Positions 1 to 9,769 of a stretch of 16,927 nt of DNA are shown piece by piece. The position numbers and the translations under genes were made by a program. Source of the DNA: Bacillota bacterium (GTDB lineage: Bacteria > Bacillota > Clostridia > Lachnospirales > Cellulosilyticaceae); the NCBI GenBank assembly GCA_023457875.1, contig JAEXBC010000459.1, forward strand, positions 1-16,927, read 5' to 3'. Numbering within the stretch: the first letter of the stretch is position 1; every line of letters begins with the position of its first letter. Under the pieces are notes generated by a model that did no database searches, was not told the origin of the DNA, and saw nothing but the letters and a program-made list of their open reading frames with translations.

Positions 1-2863
1 GCAAATGACCTTATTAGCTCATTCGATTTCTAAAAGTAAGAAGTTAGCCGAAAGTCATCTGTGGATTGATGGTTTTTATGGATTTACCCATACCCAAATC
101 GTCATTATTAAGGAATTAATCAAAAAAGTAAAATCTCTCACCATTACATTACCTATGGACAAGGTGTATCGCAAAGGTGATAAGATTTATACCACCAATC
201 CTTTTTATGAAAGCATCCAAAATTACCAAAAGCTTATGGATATTTGCGAGCAAGAAAAAATTGAATATGTGGTGGAGGAGTTAGTTAAGGAAAAAACGGG
301 GAAAATAAGTGCTTTAGATTATCTTGAGCAGTCTTATCTGATGGCGTATAGTAAACCATATAACGAAGAAACAGAGGCAGTTTGTTTGAATACCTACCCA
401 TGCCGTAGTGATGAGGTGGAACAGGCTGCAAGGAAAATCGTTACCCTAGTAAGGGACGAAGGCTATCGCTATCGAGACATTGCAGTTATTGCAGGAGATT
501 TACCAGCTTACCAGACGACTATTGAAGGGATTTTTAAAGAATATGATATTCCCTTTTTCTTAGATATGAAACGAAATATTCACACTAATAGTTTGATTGC
601 AGCGATTGAGGGCGTACTCAATATTATTACGGGTCAGTATACCTATAAAACGATGATGAGCTATTTGCGTACCTATATCCTCCCCCTTGAAAAAGAGCAA
701 ATCGATAAGATAGAAAACTATATTTTAGCATATGGTATTCGGGGAAAGAAAAAGTGGTCAATGCCTTGGAATTTTGACGAAAAACATCCAGAAGAGCAAG
801 AGGAGATCAATCAAATTCGGCAAATTATTATTACCCCCATTATTATGCTTGAAGAACGTTTGAAGGCTTGCAAGGCAAATGGTAAGCATCAGGTTGTTTG
901 TCTGACAAAGGCAATGTATGCCTTCTTAGAGGATATTGATGCCTATACTGGATTACAGCATATGATACAGAAGAATAAGCAAATGTCAAATCGCTTATTA
1001 GAACTGGAAAACACCCAAATATGGGGGAAAATCATTGAAGTATTTGAAAGACTTGTGGATATTTTAGGGGATGAAACGCTAAGTATTCTCACCTATAAAA
1101 AAATACTAGAGACAAGCTTTTCCTATTTAAAAATGGGTATTATTCCTCCAACTCAAGATCAAGTGATGATTGGCTCGGTGGAGCGTACACGTCTACCTAA
1201 GTTAAAGGCATGCTTTATATTGGGAACCAATGAAGGGCTACTACCAAAGGTAGATGAAACAGCTCCTATGTTCTCAGATATGGACAAGGCAAGTTTAAAT
1301 GCCATGTGTGAAAAGGAGAAAGGCCCTAAAGGCCGCTTGAATGATTTGATTGTTCAGCAGTCCCTTTATGCCAGCACCTTTAGCGTTTATACCATTCTTA
1401 CGCGGGCTACAGAGAAGCTTTTTGTATCAGCAGCTTTGGCGGATGAAAACGGTAAGCTATTAAGACCCTCCATTGTTTATTTTAAGTTAAAGAAGCTTTT
1501 TGGAGAAATGCCTAAGAAGTCAAGTGAGGATTTTATGTGGCATATTCATAGGCCACTACCTGCCTTTGGCTATTTAGGAACTTTATTAAGAGAATATATT
1601 GAAGGACGGTTAGAGGAGCAAGCATGGAAGGATCTAGTGAGTTGGTATGCCAGACAGGAAGAATGGAAGGAACGTTTTAAAAAGTTAACTGACCACTTAT
1701 TTTATACGAACCAACAGCACTATTTGAATGAGGAAACAACGCGTTTATTATATGGCCCTACGTTAGAGACAAGCATTTCTAAATTAGAAAGCTATAGACA
1801 GTGCCCATGTAGTTACTTTATGCGTTATGGTATTCATGTTAGTGAGCGAAGATTATTTAGCTTTGACCGTGCCAAGGTAGGGACTTTGTTTCATAGTGCC
1901 CTTGAACAGTATCCTAAAGAGCTTACCTTAATGGGAACGAACTGGGTAGAAGCTAGCCTTGAGCAAATGAACTTGGCAGTTAAAAAAGCTACGGCTTTTG
2001 CAGTAGAGCAGGTGAATGCCGTTCAAAGAGAAACAGAGCAATTTCGGTTTATTGCCACAAAGGTAGAAAAAATGACATCTAGAGCCATTCATGCCCTAAG
2101 CACTCATCTTAGAAATGGAGACTTTGTACCTAGAGATTATGAGATTAACTTTGGAGAAGGTCAGGGTTTTCCACCTATTGAGATTCAAATAGATCAAGAA
2201 AGAAAGCTTTTAATTACAGGGCAGATTGATAGAGTGGATGTTTACTACAAAGATGAGACGACCAATTATATTAAGATCTTAGACTATAAATCAGGACAAA
2301 AGAATTTTAGCTTACTAGAGGTCTACTATGGCCTTCAACTTCAGCTTATATTATATTTAGATGCCTACCTTAGAAAAAATCAGAACTACCAAGCAGGGGG
2401 GGTATTTTATTTCCATATCAATAATCCCTATCTTAGCTATAAGGTGGGAATGGATGAGGGGCAACTTGAGGAAAATGGCTTAAAGCAGTTTAAGCTATCT
2501 GGACTTGCCCTAGAAAATGAGGAGATCATCACTGCTTTAGATAAAAGTAAAACAGGAAGTACCATTCCTGTGAGCTTCAATAAGGATGGCAGTATTAAAA
2601 AGGGTTCTTCCGTGGCAAATGAAAAGCAATTTGCTGCTTTAGAACAGCATATTATAAGTACCATAAGAACACTGGGCGAGGAAATTTTATCTGGAAAGGT
2701 AAGTGCTAAACCTTATAAGTTAAAGACAGCAAAGCCTTGTGATTATTGTATATACCATACGATTTGTCAGTTTAATGAAGAACAAGTTGACAATTGCTAT
2801 GAGCAGCTTGAACAGCTTACGAGTGATGCGATATGGGAACAGATAGAAAAGGAGGTGCACTAA
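1..2863 (+). CDS. addB: ATP-dependent helicase/nuclease subunit B (AddB), 5' end missing
   Basis: AddB pairs with AddA in the RecBCD-like complex that unwinds and resects double-strand breaks for recombination. The window shows about 953 residues. The reading frame is open to the left edge and family members are about 1,150 long, so roughly 200 N-terminal residues with the Walker A region are outside. Numbering from the ATG at base 5, the RecB-type nuclease core is visible: a GQIDRVD segment (D742, D745) followed by D760-Y761-K762. The four cysteines of the AddB iron-sulfur cluster are all present: C600 in SYRQCP, then C912-x2-C915-x5-C921 near the C-terminus. The stop codon overlaps the addA start by one base, which implies coupled translation. 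The ATG at base 5 is internal, not the start. Confidence 0.96.
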   Translation, partial: QMTLLAHSISKSKKLAESHLWIDGFYGFTHTQIVIIKELIKKVKSLTITLPMDKVYRKGDKIYTTNPFYESIQNYQKLMDICEQEKIEYVVEELVKEKTGKISALDYLEQSYLMAYSKPYNEETEAVCLNTYPCRSDEVEQAARKIVTLVRDEGYRYRDIAVIAGDLPAYQTTIEGIFKEYDIPFFLDMKRNIHTNSLIAAIEGVLNIITGQYTYKTMMSYLRTYILPLEKEQIDKIENYILAYGIRGKKKWSMPWNFDEKHPEEQEEINQIRQIIITPIIMLEERLKACKANGKHQVVCLTKAMYAFLEDIDAYTGLQHMIQKNKQMSNRLLELENTQIWGKIIEVFERLVDILGDETLSILTYKKILETSFSYLKMGIIPPTQDQVMIGSVERTRLPKLKACFILGTNEGLLPKVDETAPMFSDMDKASLNAMCEKEKGPKGRLNDLIVQQSLYASTFSVYTILTRATEKLFVSAALADENGKLLRPSIVYFKLKKLFGEMPKKSSEDFMWHIHRPLPAFGYLGTLLREYIEGRLEEQAWKDLVSWYARQEEWKERFKKLTDHLFYTNQQHYLNEETTRLLYGPTLETSISKLESYRQCPCSYFMRYGIHVSERRLFSFDRAKVGTLFHSALEQYPKELTLMGTNWVEASLEQMNLAVKKATAFAVEQVNAVQRETEQFRFIATKVEKMTSRAIHALSTHLRNGDFVPRDYEINFGEGQGFPPIEIQIDQERKLLITGQIDRVDVYYKDETTNYIKILDYKSGQKNFSLLEVYYGLQLQLILYLDAYLRKNQNYQAGGVFYFHINNPYLSYKVGMDEGQLEENGLKQFKLSGLALENEEIITALDKSKTGSTIPVSFNKDGSIKKGSSVANEKQFAALEQHIISTIRTLGEEILSGKVSAKPYKLKTAKPCDYCIYHTICQFNEEQVDNCYEQLEQLTSDAIWEQIEKEVH

Positions 2864-5800
2864 TGGCATGGACAGCGCCGCAGCAAGCGGCAATTGATCA
2901 AAGAGAGTCTAATATACTGGTTTCAGCAGCAGCAGGGTCAGGTAAAACAGCGGTTTTAACCCAGCGGGTGGTGGAGCGAATCGTAGGTGAAAAAGAAGAC
3001 AGGCCTATTGAAATTGATCGTTTTTTGATTGTGACCTTTACCAGCGCCGCAGCTCAAGAAATGAAGGAACGTATTACTCAAAAGCTCTCAGATTATATAC
3101 AAGCACTTAGGGAAAGAGAAGAAGAAGACAACCTTGAAAAAATCTATTACTTAGAGCGCCAAATAGCTATGGTACCACAAGCTTCTATTTCTACAATACA
3201 CGCCTTTTGTCTAAAAACCATTAAAGCCTATTTTAATCATTTGGAAATCGATCCTAATATTAAGGTGGCTAACGAGGCCGAACTAGACATCATGAAAAAT
3301 GATATTTTGGATGAAATGATGGAGGTCTATCTAGGAGAAGGTGAGGCTGATTTTTTAGAGCTAGCTGGCGTTTATGGTAATGTACAAGGACTGGAAACGC
3401 TCAAGACACTGATACTAGATATTTCTACTTTTTCAAAAAGCACCCCTTTTCCTGAGATGTGGTTAAAGGAGCAGGTGAGGCACTTAAAGACACCCTATAG
3501 TAGTATAGAAAAAATGCCTTGGGCAAGCGCTATCAAAAAACAATTATTAGGGCAAGTCAAAGACCTATTATCTATTTATGATAAAGCCATAGGCCTTTGT
3601 GACGTAGTAAATGGACCTGGTTTGTATAAAGAGACGTTATTATTTGAGTATGAGCACCTCAAAAGGATTAGCGAAGATTTGCCACTAGAAGAAATACTAT
3701 CTTGCATTAATGAAATAAGCTTTGCGCCCCTTTCACGTAAGAAGCAGGAGTGTGATGAAAGTTTAAAGGAGCGGGTAAAGGCTTATCGAGATTTATGTAA
3801 GGAAGTCATTAAGAACTTGCAGGTAGACACTAGCTTTTATAAAGACCCTAAGCTCATCAAACAGCTTCCCATAGTAGGCAGACGAATGGAGACTTTAGTT
3901 AAGTTGATTATGGATTTTGAAGCACGGTATCAAATGGCTAAGCAGGATGCAGGTATTGTAGATTACAATGATCTAGAACATTTTTGCTTAAGGCTTCTCA
4001 TTCGGCCAGAATTTGATGAACAAGGTGAAATGATAAGCTGTACTTATAGCGAAGTTGCTAAGGAACTTAGCGCATTTTATGAAGAAGTCTATATTGATGA
4101 ATATCAAGATAGTAATACTGTGCAGGAAACCATTTTAAAAGCCATTGCTGAAGCAGACAAAGAAATGGGGCCTACCCGTTTTATGGTAGGGGATATGAAA
4201 CAAAGTATCTATCGTTTTAGACTAGCGAATCCGCTTATCTTTGCAGATAAATATGATCGGTGGGAAAAGCATAAAGTAGGTACTGTAAGTAATGCCAAGG
4301 AGGTATGCATTGATCTTTCCCAGAACTTTAGAAGTAGAAGCAATATCCTTGAGGGCGTCAATGACATTTTTGAACAGGTTATGAGCCCACAGGTGGGAGA
4401 ATTGATTTATGATGAGTATGCAAAGCTTAAGGTGGGTAATTTATATTTAGAAGGACTAGACGATACCTTACCCAATGAGGCTTTAGCAGATGCTATTGAA
4501 CTTCATGTTTTAGAAACTAAAGCCAAAGAAGACGATGAGGAAAATGGTCTTGAGGAACTCAAGAATGTAGAATGTGAAGCCTTAATGGTAGCGGATTTAA
4601 TTGACCAGCTTCTGAAGGGACAAGGTAATCCTACCCATATTTTTGACAAGGAAATAGGCGCTTATCGTAAGGTGGAGGCAAGGGATATGGTTATCCTTTT
4701 AAGAGCACCAAAGGAAAAGGCAAATATTTACGAGGCGGCGCTAATGAATAAGGGGATTGGTGCCTACGCTCAAATGAATCATAATTTCTTTGATGCTTTA
4801 GAGATTCAAACCATGATTGCCATGCTCAAGCTGATTGATAATCCTATGCAAGATATCCCACTTGCTACAGTTTTACGCTCTCCCATTGTAGGTGTAAGCC
4901 TAGATGAACTGGTGTATATAAGGAAAGCTAAGCAGGAGGGTAGCTTTTATGAAGCCCTGCAGGTGTATATGGAAAGTCAAGAACCTAACAACGAGGTGAT
5001 ACGTTTTGTAGCAATGCTTAATGCTTATCGTGAGCAAAGTAGTGAACTGAGCTTACAAGAACTTATTGCTAATCTTTATGTAGAGACAGGATATTATCGC
5101 TACGTATCTATGTTACCTAGTGGTGCAAAGAAAAAAGCAAACCTTGAATTATTAAAGAAGTATGCCCAAGATTATGAAGCAAGCAATAATGGAAAACTAT
5201 TTGGCTTTGTCCAATATCTCGATAAACTCTCACAAACTACCCAAGGACTTGAAGAAGCAAAATTAGTGGGAGAAAATGAAAATCTCGTGCGCATTATGAG
5301 TATTCATAAAAGTAAAGGACTTGAATTTAGCATTGTTTTCTTATGCGACACGGGTAAACGTTTTAATCATAATGATTTAATGAAACAAGTGCTACTTCAT
5401 TATGACTTAGGAATGACACCAGATTATATAGATACCGAAAGCTATGTGAAGTACCCTACGATTCCTAAGCTTGCCATTAAAAACCAGATTATGTCAGAAA
5501 ACATTTCAGAGGAAATGCGGGTACTCTATGTGGCATTAACCAGAGCAAAGGAAAAGCTTTTTATTACAGGAACCCTTCCTAATTTAGCAGATAAGGCTTA
5601 TCAATGGAGTTTGTTTGCAAGTAGGACGGAGAAACAGATTTTGTCGTTAGGCGTAAGAAGAGCTGGTTCCTATTTGAATTGGATAGGATTAAGTTTGTAT
5701 GCTCATAGTCAAATTCCAGATTTAAGAACCATGACAGGAGAAGCGCCTAGCGTACTTTATGAGGGAAATTCGAAATGGCGTCTTCAAGTATGGCATAAGG

Positions 5801-6636
5801 AAACATTAGGTGCCTTACAAGAAAATAGACAGGAACACATACAAGAGAAAAAACAGTTACTAGAAGCATGGGATACACAAGCAAGCTATGGGGTCTATCA
5901 CGAAGAAATTAATAGAAGGTTAGACTTTGTCTATCCCCATGAAGCAGCTGTTTTATTGCCTACTAAAGTTTCAGTTTCAGAAATCAAGCGAGATTTAGGC
6001 GGCATTCAAGTTGACAGCAATGATGGTTTTTCTCTTTTTACAGTAGAAGAAGCCCCTGTTCCTCGTTTTATACAACAAGAAGAAGTCTTGCAAGGCACAA
6101 GAAGAGGAACCTTGATTCATAGTGTTTTTGAACATTGGAATTTTTTGACATATAGTCAAGAAGAGACCATCAAAGAGCAATTGCAACTCTTAGTAAGTGA
6201 AGGTAAAATAGAGGAAGAAGTATTACAGGTTGTAGATGTCAAGAGATTAGCTTTGTTCGCGCAAAATGTGGTTATTGAGAAGATGAGAAAGGCTAAGTAT
6301 TCAGGGAAGGAAAAAACCTTTACTTATTTAGCCAAAGCAAACTTAGTAGATACGAGTTACTTGGAGGAGGAAGAGGTTTTAATTCAAGGAATCATAGACG
6401 CCTTTTTTATTGATGAAGAAGGGATCACCTTGATTGACTATAAAACGGACTATGTTGATTTAACTCAAAAAGTCGAAAGTCTTAAGCTTATTTATGATAG
6501 GTATCACAAACAACTTCAGCTTTATGCCCTTGCACTAAGTAATATAACAAAGTTACCAGTTGCCCATATGTATATCTACTTGTATAATATAAATGAGTGG
6601 ATGAATATAGAGACATCAGGAGGATTAGTGAAGTGA
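2863..6636 (+). CDS. addA: ATP-dependent helicase/nuclease subunit A (AddA)
   Basis: AddA is the UvrD-like helicase and second nuclease of the AddAB complex. The start is the ATG at 2863 with GGAGG at 2851-2855, seven bases upstream; the product is 1,257 residues, normal for the family. Walker A is AAAGSGKT with K28. Walker B is D412-E413-Y-Q-D. The helicase motif MSIHKSKGLEF and the VLYVALTRAKEKLF motif follow in the second half. The C-terminal RecB-type nuclease shows GIIDAFF (D1179) and D1192-Y1193-K1194. All catalytic residues I looked for are present, so the subunit should be active. It sits between addB (1-base overlap) and the HAD gene (4-base overlap). Confidence 0.97.
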   Translation: MAWTAPQQAAIDQRESNILVSAAAGSGKTAVLTQRVVERIVGEKEDRPIEIDRFLIVTFTSAAAQEMKERITQKLSDYIQALREREEEDNLEKIYYLERQIAMVPQASISTIHAFCLKTIKAYFNHLEIDPNIKVANEAELDIMKNDILDEMMEVYLGEGEADFLELAGVYGNVQGLETLKTLILDISTFSKSTPFPEMWLKEQVRHLKTPYSSIEKMPWASAIKKQLLGQVKDLLSIYDKAIGLCDVVNGPGLYKETLLFEYEHLKRISEDLPLEEILSCINEISFAPLSRKKQECDESLKERVKAYRDLCKEVIKNLQVDTSFYKDPKLIKQLPIVGRRMETLVKLIMDFEARYQMAKQDAGIVDYNDLEHFCLRLLIRPEFDEQGEMISCTYSEVAKELSAFYEEVYIDEYQDSNTVQETILKAIAEADKEMGPTRFMVGDMKQSIYRFRLANPLIFADKYDRWEKHKVGTVSNAKEVCIDLSQNFRSRSNILEGVNDIFEQVMSPQVGELIYDEYAKLKVGNLYLEGLDDTLPNEALADAIELHVLETKAKEDDEENGLEELKNVECEALMVADLIDQLLKGQGNPTHIFDKEIGAYRKVEARDMVILLRAPKEKANIYEAALMNKGIGAYAQMNHNFFDALEIQTMIAMLKLIDNPMQDIPLATVLRSPIVGVSLDELVYIRKAKQEGSFYEALQVYMESQEPNNEVIRFVAMLNAYREQSSELSLQELIANLYVETGYYRYVSMLPSGAKKKANLELLKKYAQDYEASNNGKLFGFVQYLDKLSQTTQGLEEAKLVGENENLVRIMSIHKSKGLEFSIVFLCDTGKRFNHNDLMKQVLLHYDLGMTPDYIDTESYVKYPTIPKLAIKNQIMSENISEEMRVLYVALTRAKEKLFITGTLPNLADKAYQWSLFASRTEKQILSLGVRRAGSYLNWIGLSLYAHSQIPDLRTMTGEAPSVLYEGNSKWRLQVWHKETLGALQENRQEHIQEKKQLLEAWDTQASYGVYHEEINRRLDFVYPHEAAVLLPTKVSVSEIKRDLGGIQVDSNDGFSLFTVEEAPVPRFIQQEEVLQGTRRGTLIHSVFEHWNFLTYSQEETIKEQLQLLVSEGKIEEEVLQVVDVKRLALFAQNVVIEKMRKAKYSGKEKTFTYLAKANLVDTSYLEEEEVLIQGIIDAFFIDEEGITLIDYKTDYVDLTQKVESLKLIYDRYHKQLQLYALALSNITKLPVAHMYIYLYNINEWMNIETSGGLVK

Positions 6637-7451
6637 TTAAGCTTATAGCGACGGATATGGATGGTACTTTATTGAATAGTAAAGGTCAAATGCCATTAGA
6701 ATTTGGTGATGTGTTTGAGAGGCTCAAAGAAAAAGGTGTCATTTTTGCTGTTGCTAGTGGCAGACAGTATGCGACCTTAGCGACTAATTTCAAACAATTT
6801 CATGACGATATGCTCTTTATCGCAGAGAATGGCACTTATGTTGTTTATAAAGGAGAAGAGCTAGCGTTTCACCCCCTTGACAAGGCCGTAGCTAGGCAGC
6901 TCATTACAAAAGCACATAGCATACAAGATACTTACATCGTGGTCTCAACAAAAAACGGAGCCTATATAGAAAACAATGATCCACGCTTTTTAAAAGAAGT
7001 TGCTAAGTACTATGTAAAATGCCAATATGTTGAGGATTTACTAGAAATAGAGGAAGACATTTTAAAGATTGCCATTTGTGATTTTCAAGGGGTAGAAAAG
7101 AATAGTTATGAAGCATTTAAACCTTTTCAAACCAAGGCGCTCATCTGTGTGGCGGGAGATATTTGGCTAGATATGATGGCTATTGGTGTTAATAAGGGAG
7201 AAGCCATAAGAACAATTCAAGATAAATTAGGCTTCACCTATGAGCAAACCATGGTATTTGGGGATTATTTAAATGATTATGAGATGTTACAAAGTGCATA
7301 TCATAGTTATGCCATGCAAAATGCCCACCCTCGTTTGAAGGAAGTTGCAAGGTTTATAGCAAAAAGCAACGATGATAATGGGGTTATGGAAAAAATTAAG
7401 GAGATAGTGGTAGGTAAAGAAGATGAAAAACAAGAAAATTATATTAGTTAG
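6633..7451 (+). CDS. Cof-type HAD-superfamily phosphatase
   Basis: This is a 272-residue cytoplasmic phosphatase of the Cof/YidA type (HAD class IIB), a group that dephosphorylates sugar phosphates, nucleotides or cofactors; the substrate cannot be read from sequence. All four HAD motifs are present: D8-M-D10-G-T (nucleophile and acid), the S42 of VASGR, K188 in GVNKGEA, and G210-D211-Y-L-N-D215. The start is taken as the GTG at 6633: AGGAGG lies at 6618-6623, nine bases upstream, and the protein then begins two residues before the conserved beta strand leading to DMDGT. An in-frame ATG at 6597 would add 12 residues that look like addA coding sequence. The GTGA overlap with the addA stop indicates translational coupling. 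A role in DNA repair is not implied by the family. Confidence 0.9.
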   Translation: MIKLIATDMDGTLLNSKGQMPLEFGDVFERLKEKGVIFAVASGRQYATLATNFKQFHDDMLFIAENGTYVVYKGEELAFHPLDKAVARQLITKAHSIQDTYIVVSTKNGAYIENNDPRFLKEVAKYYVKCQYVEDLLEIEEDILKIAICDFQGVEKNSYEAFKPFQTKALICVAGDIWLDMMAIGVNKGEAIRTIQDKLGFTYEQTMVFGDYLNDYEMLQSAYHSYAMQNAHPRLKEVARFIAKSNDDNGVMEKIKEIVVGKEDEKQENYIS

Positions 7452-8073
7452 TTTAATAAGTTTGTCAGTATTAGTCGGTTGTCAAAATCAGACAACGCCA
7501 ACAAGTAGTAATGCAGAAGTGAAAACAGAACTTTCAGTAGACTCAGCAATCAAGGAGCAGACTGAAAAAGCAGCGCGCTTAGCAAGAGAATTAGAATTAC
7601 AAGAAAAGCAAGAGGCGCAGAAAAAGGCAGAAGAAGACAAAAAGGCTGAGGAAGGCAGTGAGATTAAGCAGCTGATTGATTTAGGAGGTCTAATCGGTAA
7701 AAAACAAGCTGATGTTGAGTCTGTATTAGGTAAACCAGAAGAAACCACTTACTTAGAAAAGACCAAGATATTGCTTGCTGATTATTTTAAGCTTACTGTA
7801 TTAGAGCAAATTACTAAAATTGAAGTGGTGTATGATGATGAAAAAGGAGCAGTTAATTTTGTTAGTATGACTTGCATACAAGCCGATGATGAAGAGGCTT
7901 TTATTAAGTATATGACCGATGAGCTTACCACCCGCTACGGCGAGTCAAGTATAGAAAAAATAATTGACAAAAAGGGAACAAGAAAAAGATACTGGTATGA
8001 TGAGAACTTAACTTATGCCTTATCTTATTTTGAAAATAATATTTACTTTGATATCTTTGAAACAGATAAGTAA
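7423..8073 (+). CDS. putative lipoprotein with coiled coil and GxP-type C-terminal domain
   Basis: A 216-residue exported lipoprotein of unknown function. Residues 1-20 form a signal peptide (KNKK, hydrophobic stretch) ending in the lipobox L17-V-G-C20, so C20 should be lipidated. After a Ser/Thr-rich linker, residues 42-77 are a highly charged Glu/Lys/Ala helix, probably a coiled coil. Residues about 85-216 look like a compact alpha/beta domain opening with GKKQADVESVLGKP (92-105), a pattern reminiscent of SmpA/BamE-like or DUF4309-like lipoprotein domains; that resemblance is only suggestive. The start overlaps the HAD gene by 29 bases. The only good Shine-Dalgarno (AAGGAG, 7398-7403) is 19 bases away, so translation may depend on reinitiation from the upstream gene. 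It is the last gene of the operon. Confidence 0.85.
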   Translation: MKNKKIILVSLISLSVLVGCQNQTTPTSSNAEVKTELSVDSAIKEQTEKAARLARELELQEKQEAQKKAEEDKKAEEGSEIKQLIDLGGLIGKKQADVESVLGKPEETTYLEKTKILLADYFKLTVLEQITKIEVVYDDEKGAVNFVSMTCIQADDEEAFIKYMTDELTTRYGESSIEKIIDKKGTRKRYWYDENLTYALSYFENNIYFDIFETDK

Positions 8074-8098
8074 GGAAGGTACCATTTAATGAAATAGA

Positions 8099-8155
8099 CT
8101 CCCCTTATGGTAGATGTGAAAAAAACATTTACTATAAGGGGAGCCTATTTTTATT
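8099..8155 (+). terminator. Rho-independent terminator of the addBA operon, possibly bidirectional
   Basis: The arm CTCCCCTTATGGTAGATG (8099-8116) pairs along all 18 positions, with two G-U pairs, with 8126-8143. The loop is 9 bases and A-rich. A TATTTTTATT tract follows at 8146-8155. The hairpin lies between convergent genes, 25 bases after the lipoprotein stop and 25 before the stop of the CotE-like gene. The T-run on the minus-strand side is weaker, so function in that direction is less certain. Confidence 0.88.
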
Positions 8156-8167
8156 AAAAGAAAATAG

Positions 8168-9730
8168 TTAATCCTTACTGCGATCCTTACTGCTAAAGTA
8201 ATATTGTCTACCTAAGCTTTGTTCAAGCTGACTAATATCGCGCATTGCCTGGGACATGGCATTAGCTAAAATATTGGCGCGATCCATTCCAGCTTGCCAG
8301 GAGAACATACCACCTAAGCAATTTTCTAAAACGTAAAGACCTTTGTAATAAATTGAAAGTAAGCTATCAAAGGAATAAACAAAATTACCACTAGAATCTA
8401 CAATATAGGAGGCTTTGGCTACATCATCCCAAAGTACCGTATAACCGTTTTTATTTAAATAATCTCTACGAATTTCATCATAGGTCTTGGTGTCAGTTGC
8501 ACCATAGCGTGCATAGAAGGGTATGCCAAGAAGAATTTGATGACTAGGTAATCCCGCTGCCATAAGATTATTCACTTGGTTATCTATGCTGTAAGTCCCT
8601 AAGGATAAATCGGAGGAAAAAAGATTAGCTTGATGTCTTCCAGCAGTCTGACCTGTTTCTCCTGCAGTAAAATCATAGGCCATCAAATTAAAATAGTTAA
8701 TAATAGGTGCAATTTTATTAATTTCTACATTTCTAATATAGCTAGGCTCGCCAGTACCAGCTACACTAAGCCAAGCATCCTCGCCAAGGACGTCACGAAG
8801 GGCAGTAAGCAGTAAGGTAAAATTTTCTCTATCCTCTGGTCTTGATTTAATGCCTGCAACGCTGCTACCAGGATATTCCCAATCGATATCAATACCGTCT
8901 AAATCATACTCATCTACCCAACGCTTTGCCTCTCTGGCAAAATTGTAGCGAGAAGTTGGTGTAAGTGCTGCATCTGAAAAACCATCAGCCCCCCAACCTC
9001 CAATAGCAAGTATAACACGTAAAGCAGGATTTTCGAGTCTTAGATTACTTAACTGGGTTAAGTAACGGGTAGAATAAACTTCTAGCGTGCCATCTGGGTT
9101 AATAAGGGCAAAGGCATAAATGACAAAATCAAGTAATCGTGCATCTACATTACTAGGATTGCCTAGTACATATTCTCCAACAATAGGTTGAGCAGGACAT
9201 GAAGAAGCAGAAGAAGCATTTTCTAATCTTTGGGCAAAGGCAGGATAATTCTCTTGAAGCGCTGTAAGCCTATTTAGAACCTCGCTAATTTGCGTAGTGC
9301 CTACATTGTTAAATGTAAAAATCTCAGCGATGGTTTGATCTGGTGCAATGATAAATAAGTGGGAAGTAGGGTTAGGATGAGATTCACCCACGGTGAAAAC
9401 CCCATATTTTTCACCTATTGTGCCTGTACGATCATCTACAATTGGGAAAGGCATAGCATAGCTACCTAGTCTTGCTGTGCCATAAAACCATTGGAGGTGA
9501 CTTGCCTTTTTATCCATGCTAATAGCAATGATCTGGGCATTTTTTTCTTGAAAAGTCTTAGCAGCTTTAATGAGATTAATAAATTCATTTTTTCGCCAAG
9601 TATTAAATTCAGTAGGACTACATAAAAGAATAACCCATTTGCCAGTGTAGCTTGCCAAATTAACGAGTCCCCCAGTGCTGGAGCCGCTAAATTGAGGAGC
9701 TTTCTGGCCAACTCTTAAATTATTGCTCAT
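8168..9730 (-). CDS. CotE-like peroxiredoxin-GH18 chitinase fusion, predicted spore coat protein
   Basis: A 520-residue two-domain protein. Residues about 5-160 have the AhpC/TSA (1-Cys, Prx6-type) peroxiredoxin fold: VGQKAPQF at the start and FPIVDDRTGTIGEKYGV later. Residues about 160-185 are a linker, and about 186-500 are a GH18 glycosidase with the complete catalytic motif D278-G-I-D281-I-D283-W-E285, M350-A-Y352-D353 and W478. There is no signal peptide, which fits a mother-cell protein assembled on the spore rather than a secreted chitinase. The same domain order is known in C. difficile spore coat protein CotE. In the peroxiredoxin PxxxTxxC site, P39 is followed by N43 and R46, so both Thr and peroxidatic Cys are missing. 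The start is the ATG at 9730, with AAGGAG at 9738-9743 seven bases upstream; a TTG three bases earlier is too close to that site. The gene appears monocistronic. Confidence 0.88.
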   Translation of the reverse strand: MSNNLRVGQKAPQFSGSSTGGLVNLASYTGKWVILLCSPTEFNTWRKNEFINLIKAAKTFQEKNAQIIAISMDKKASHLQWFYGTARLGSYAMPFPIVDDRTGTIGEKYGVFTVGESHPNPTSHLFIIAPDQTIAEIFTFNNVGTTQISEVLNRLTALQENYPAFAQRLENASSASSCPAQPIVGEYVLGNPSNVDARLLDFVIYAFALINPDGTLEVYSTRYLTQLSNLRLENPALRVILAIGGWGADGFSDAALTPTSRYNFAREAKRWVDEYDLDGIDIDWEYPGSSVAGIKSRPEDRENFTLLLTALRDVLGEDAWLSVAGTGEPSYIRNVEINKIAPIINYFNLMAYDFTAGETGQTAGRHQANLFSSDLSLGTYSIDNQVNNLMAAGLPSHQILLGIPFYARYGATDTKTYDEIRRDYLNKNGYTVLWDDVAKASYIVDSSGNFVYSFDSLLSIYYKGLYVLENCLGGMFSWQAGMDRANILANAMSQAMRDISQLEQSLGRQYYFSSKDRSKD

Positions 9731-9769
9731 CAAATCACTCCTTGTTTTAGATTAATGCTATATGAGACA

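Noticed and set aside
6597..6632. Upstream ATG start for the HAD phosphatase
   Set aside because: It has no ribosome site and adds 12 residues inside addA; the GTG at 6633 has AGGAGG at ideal spacing.
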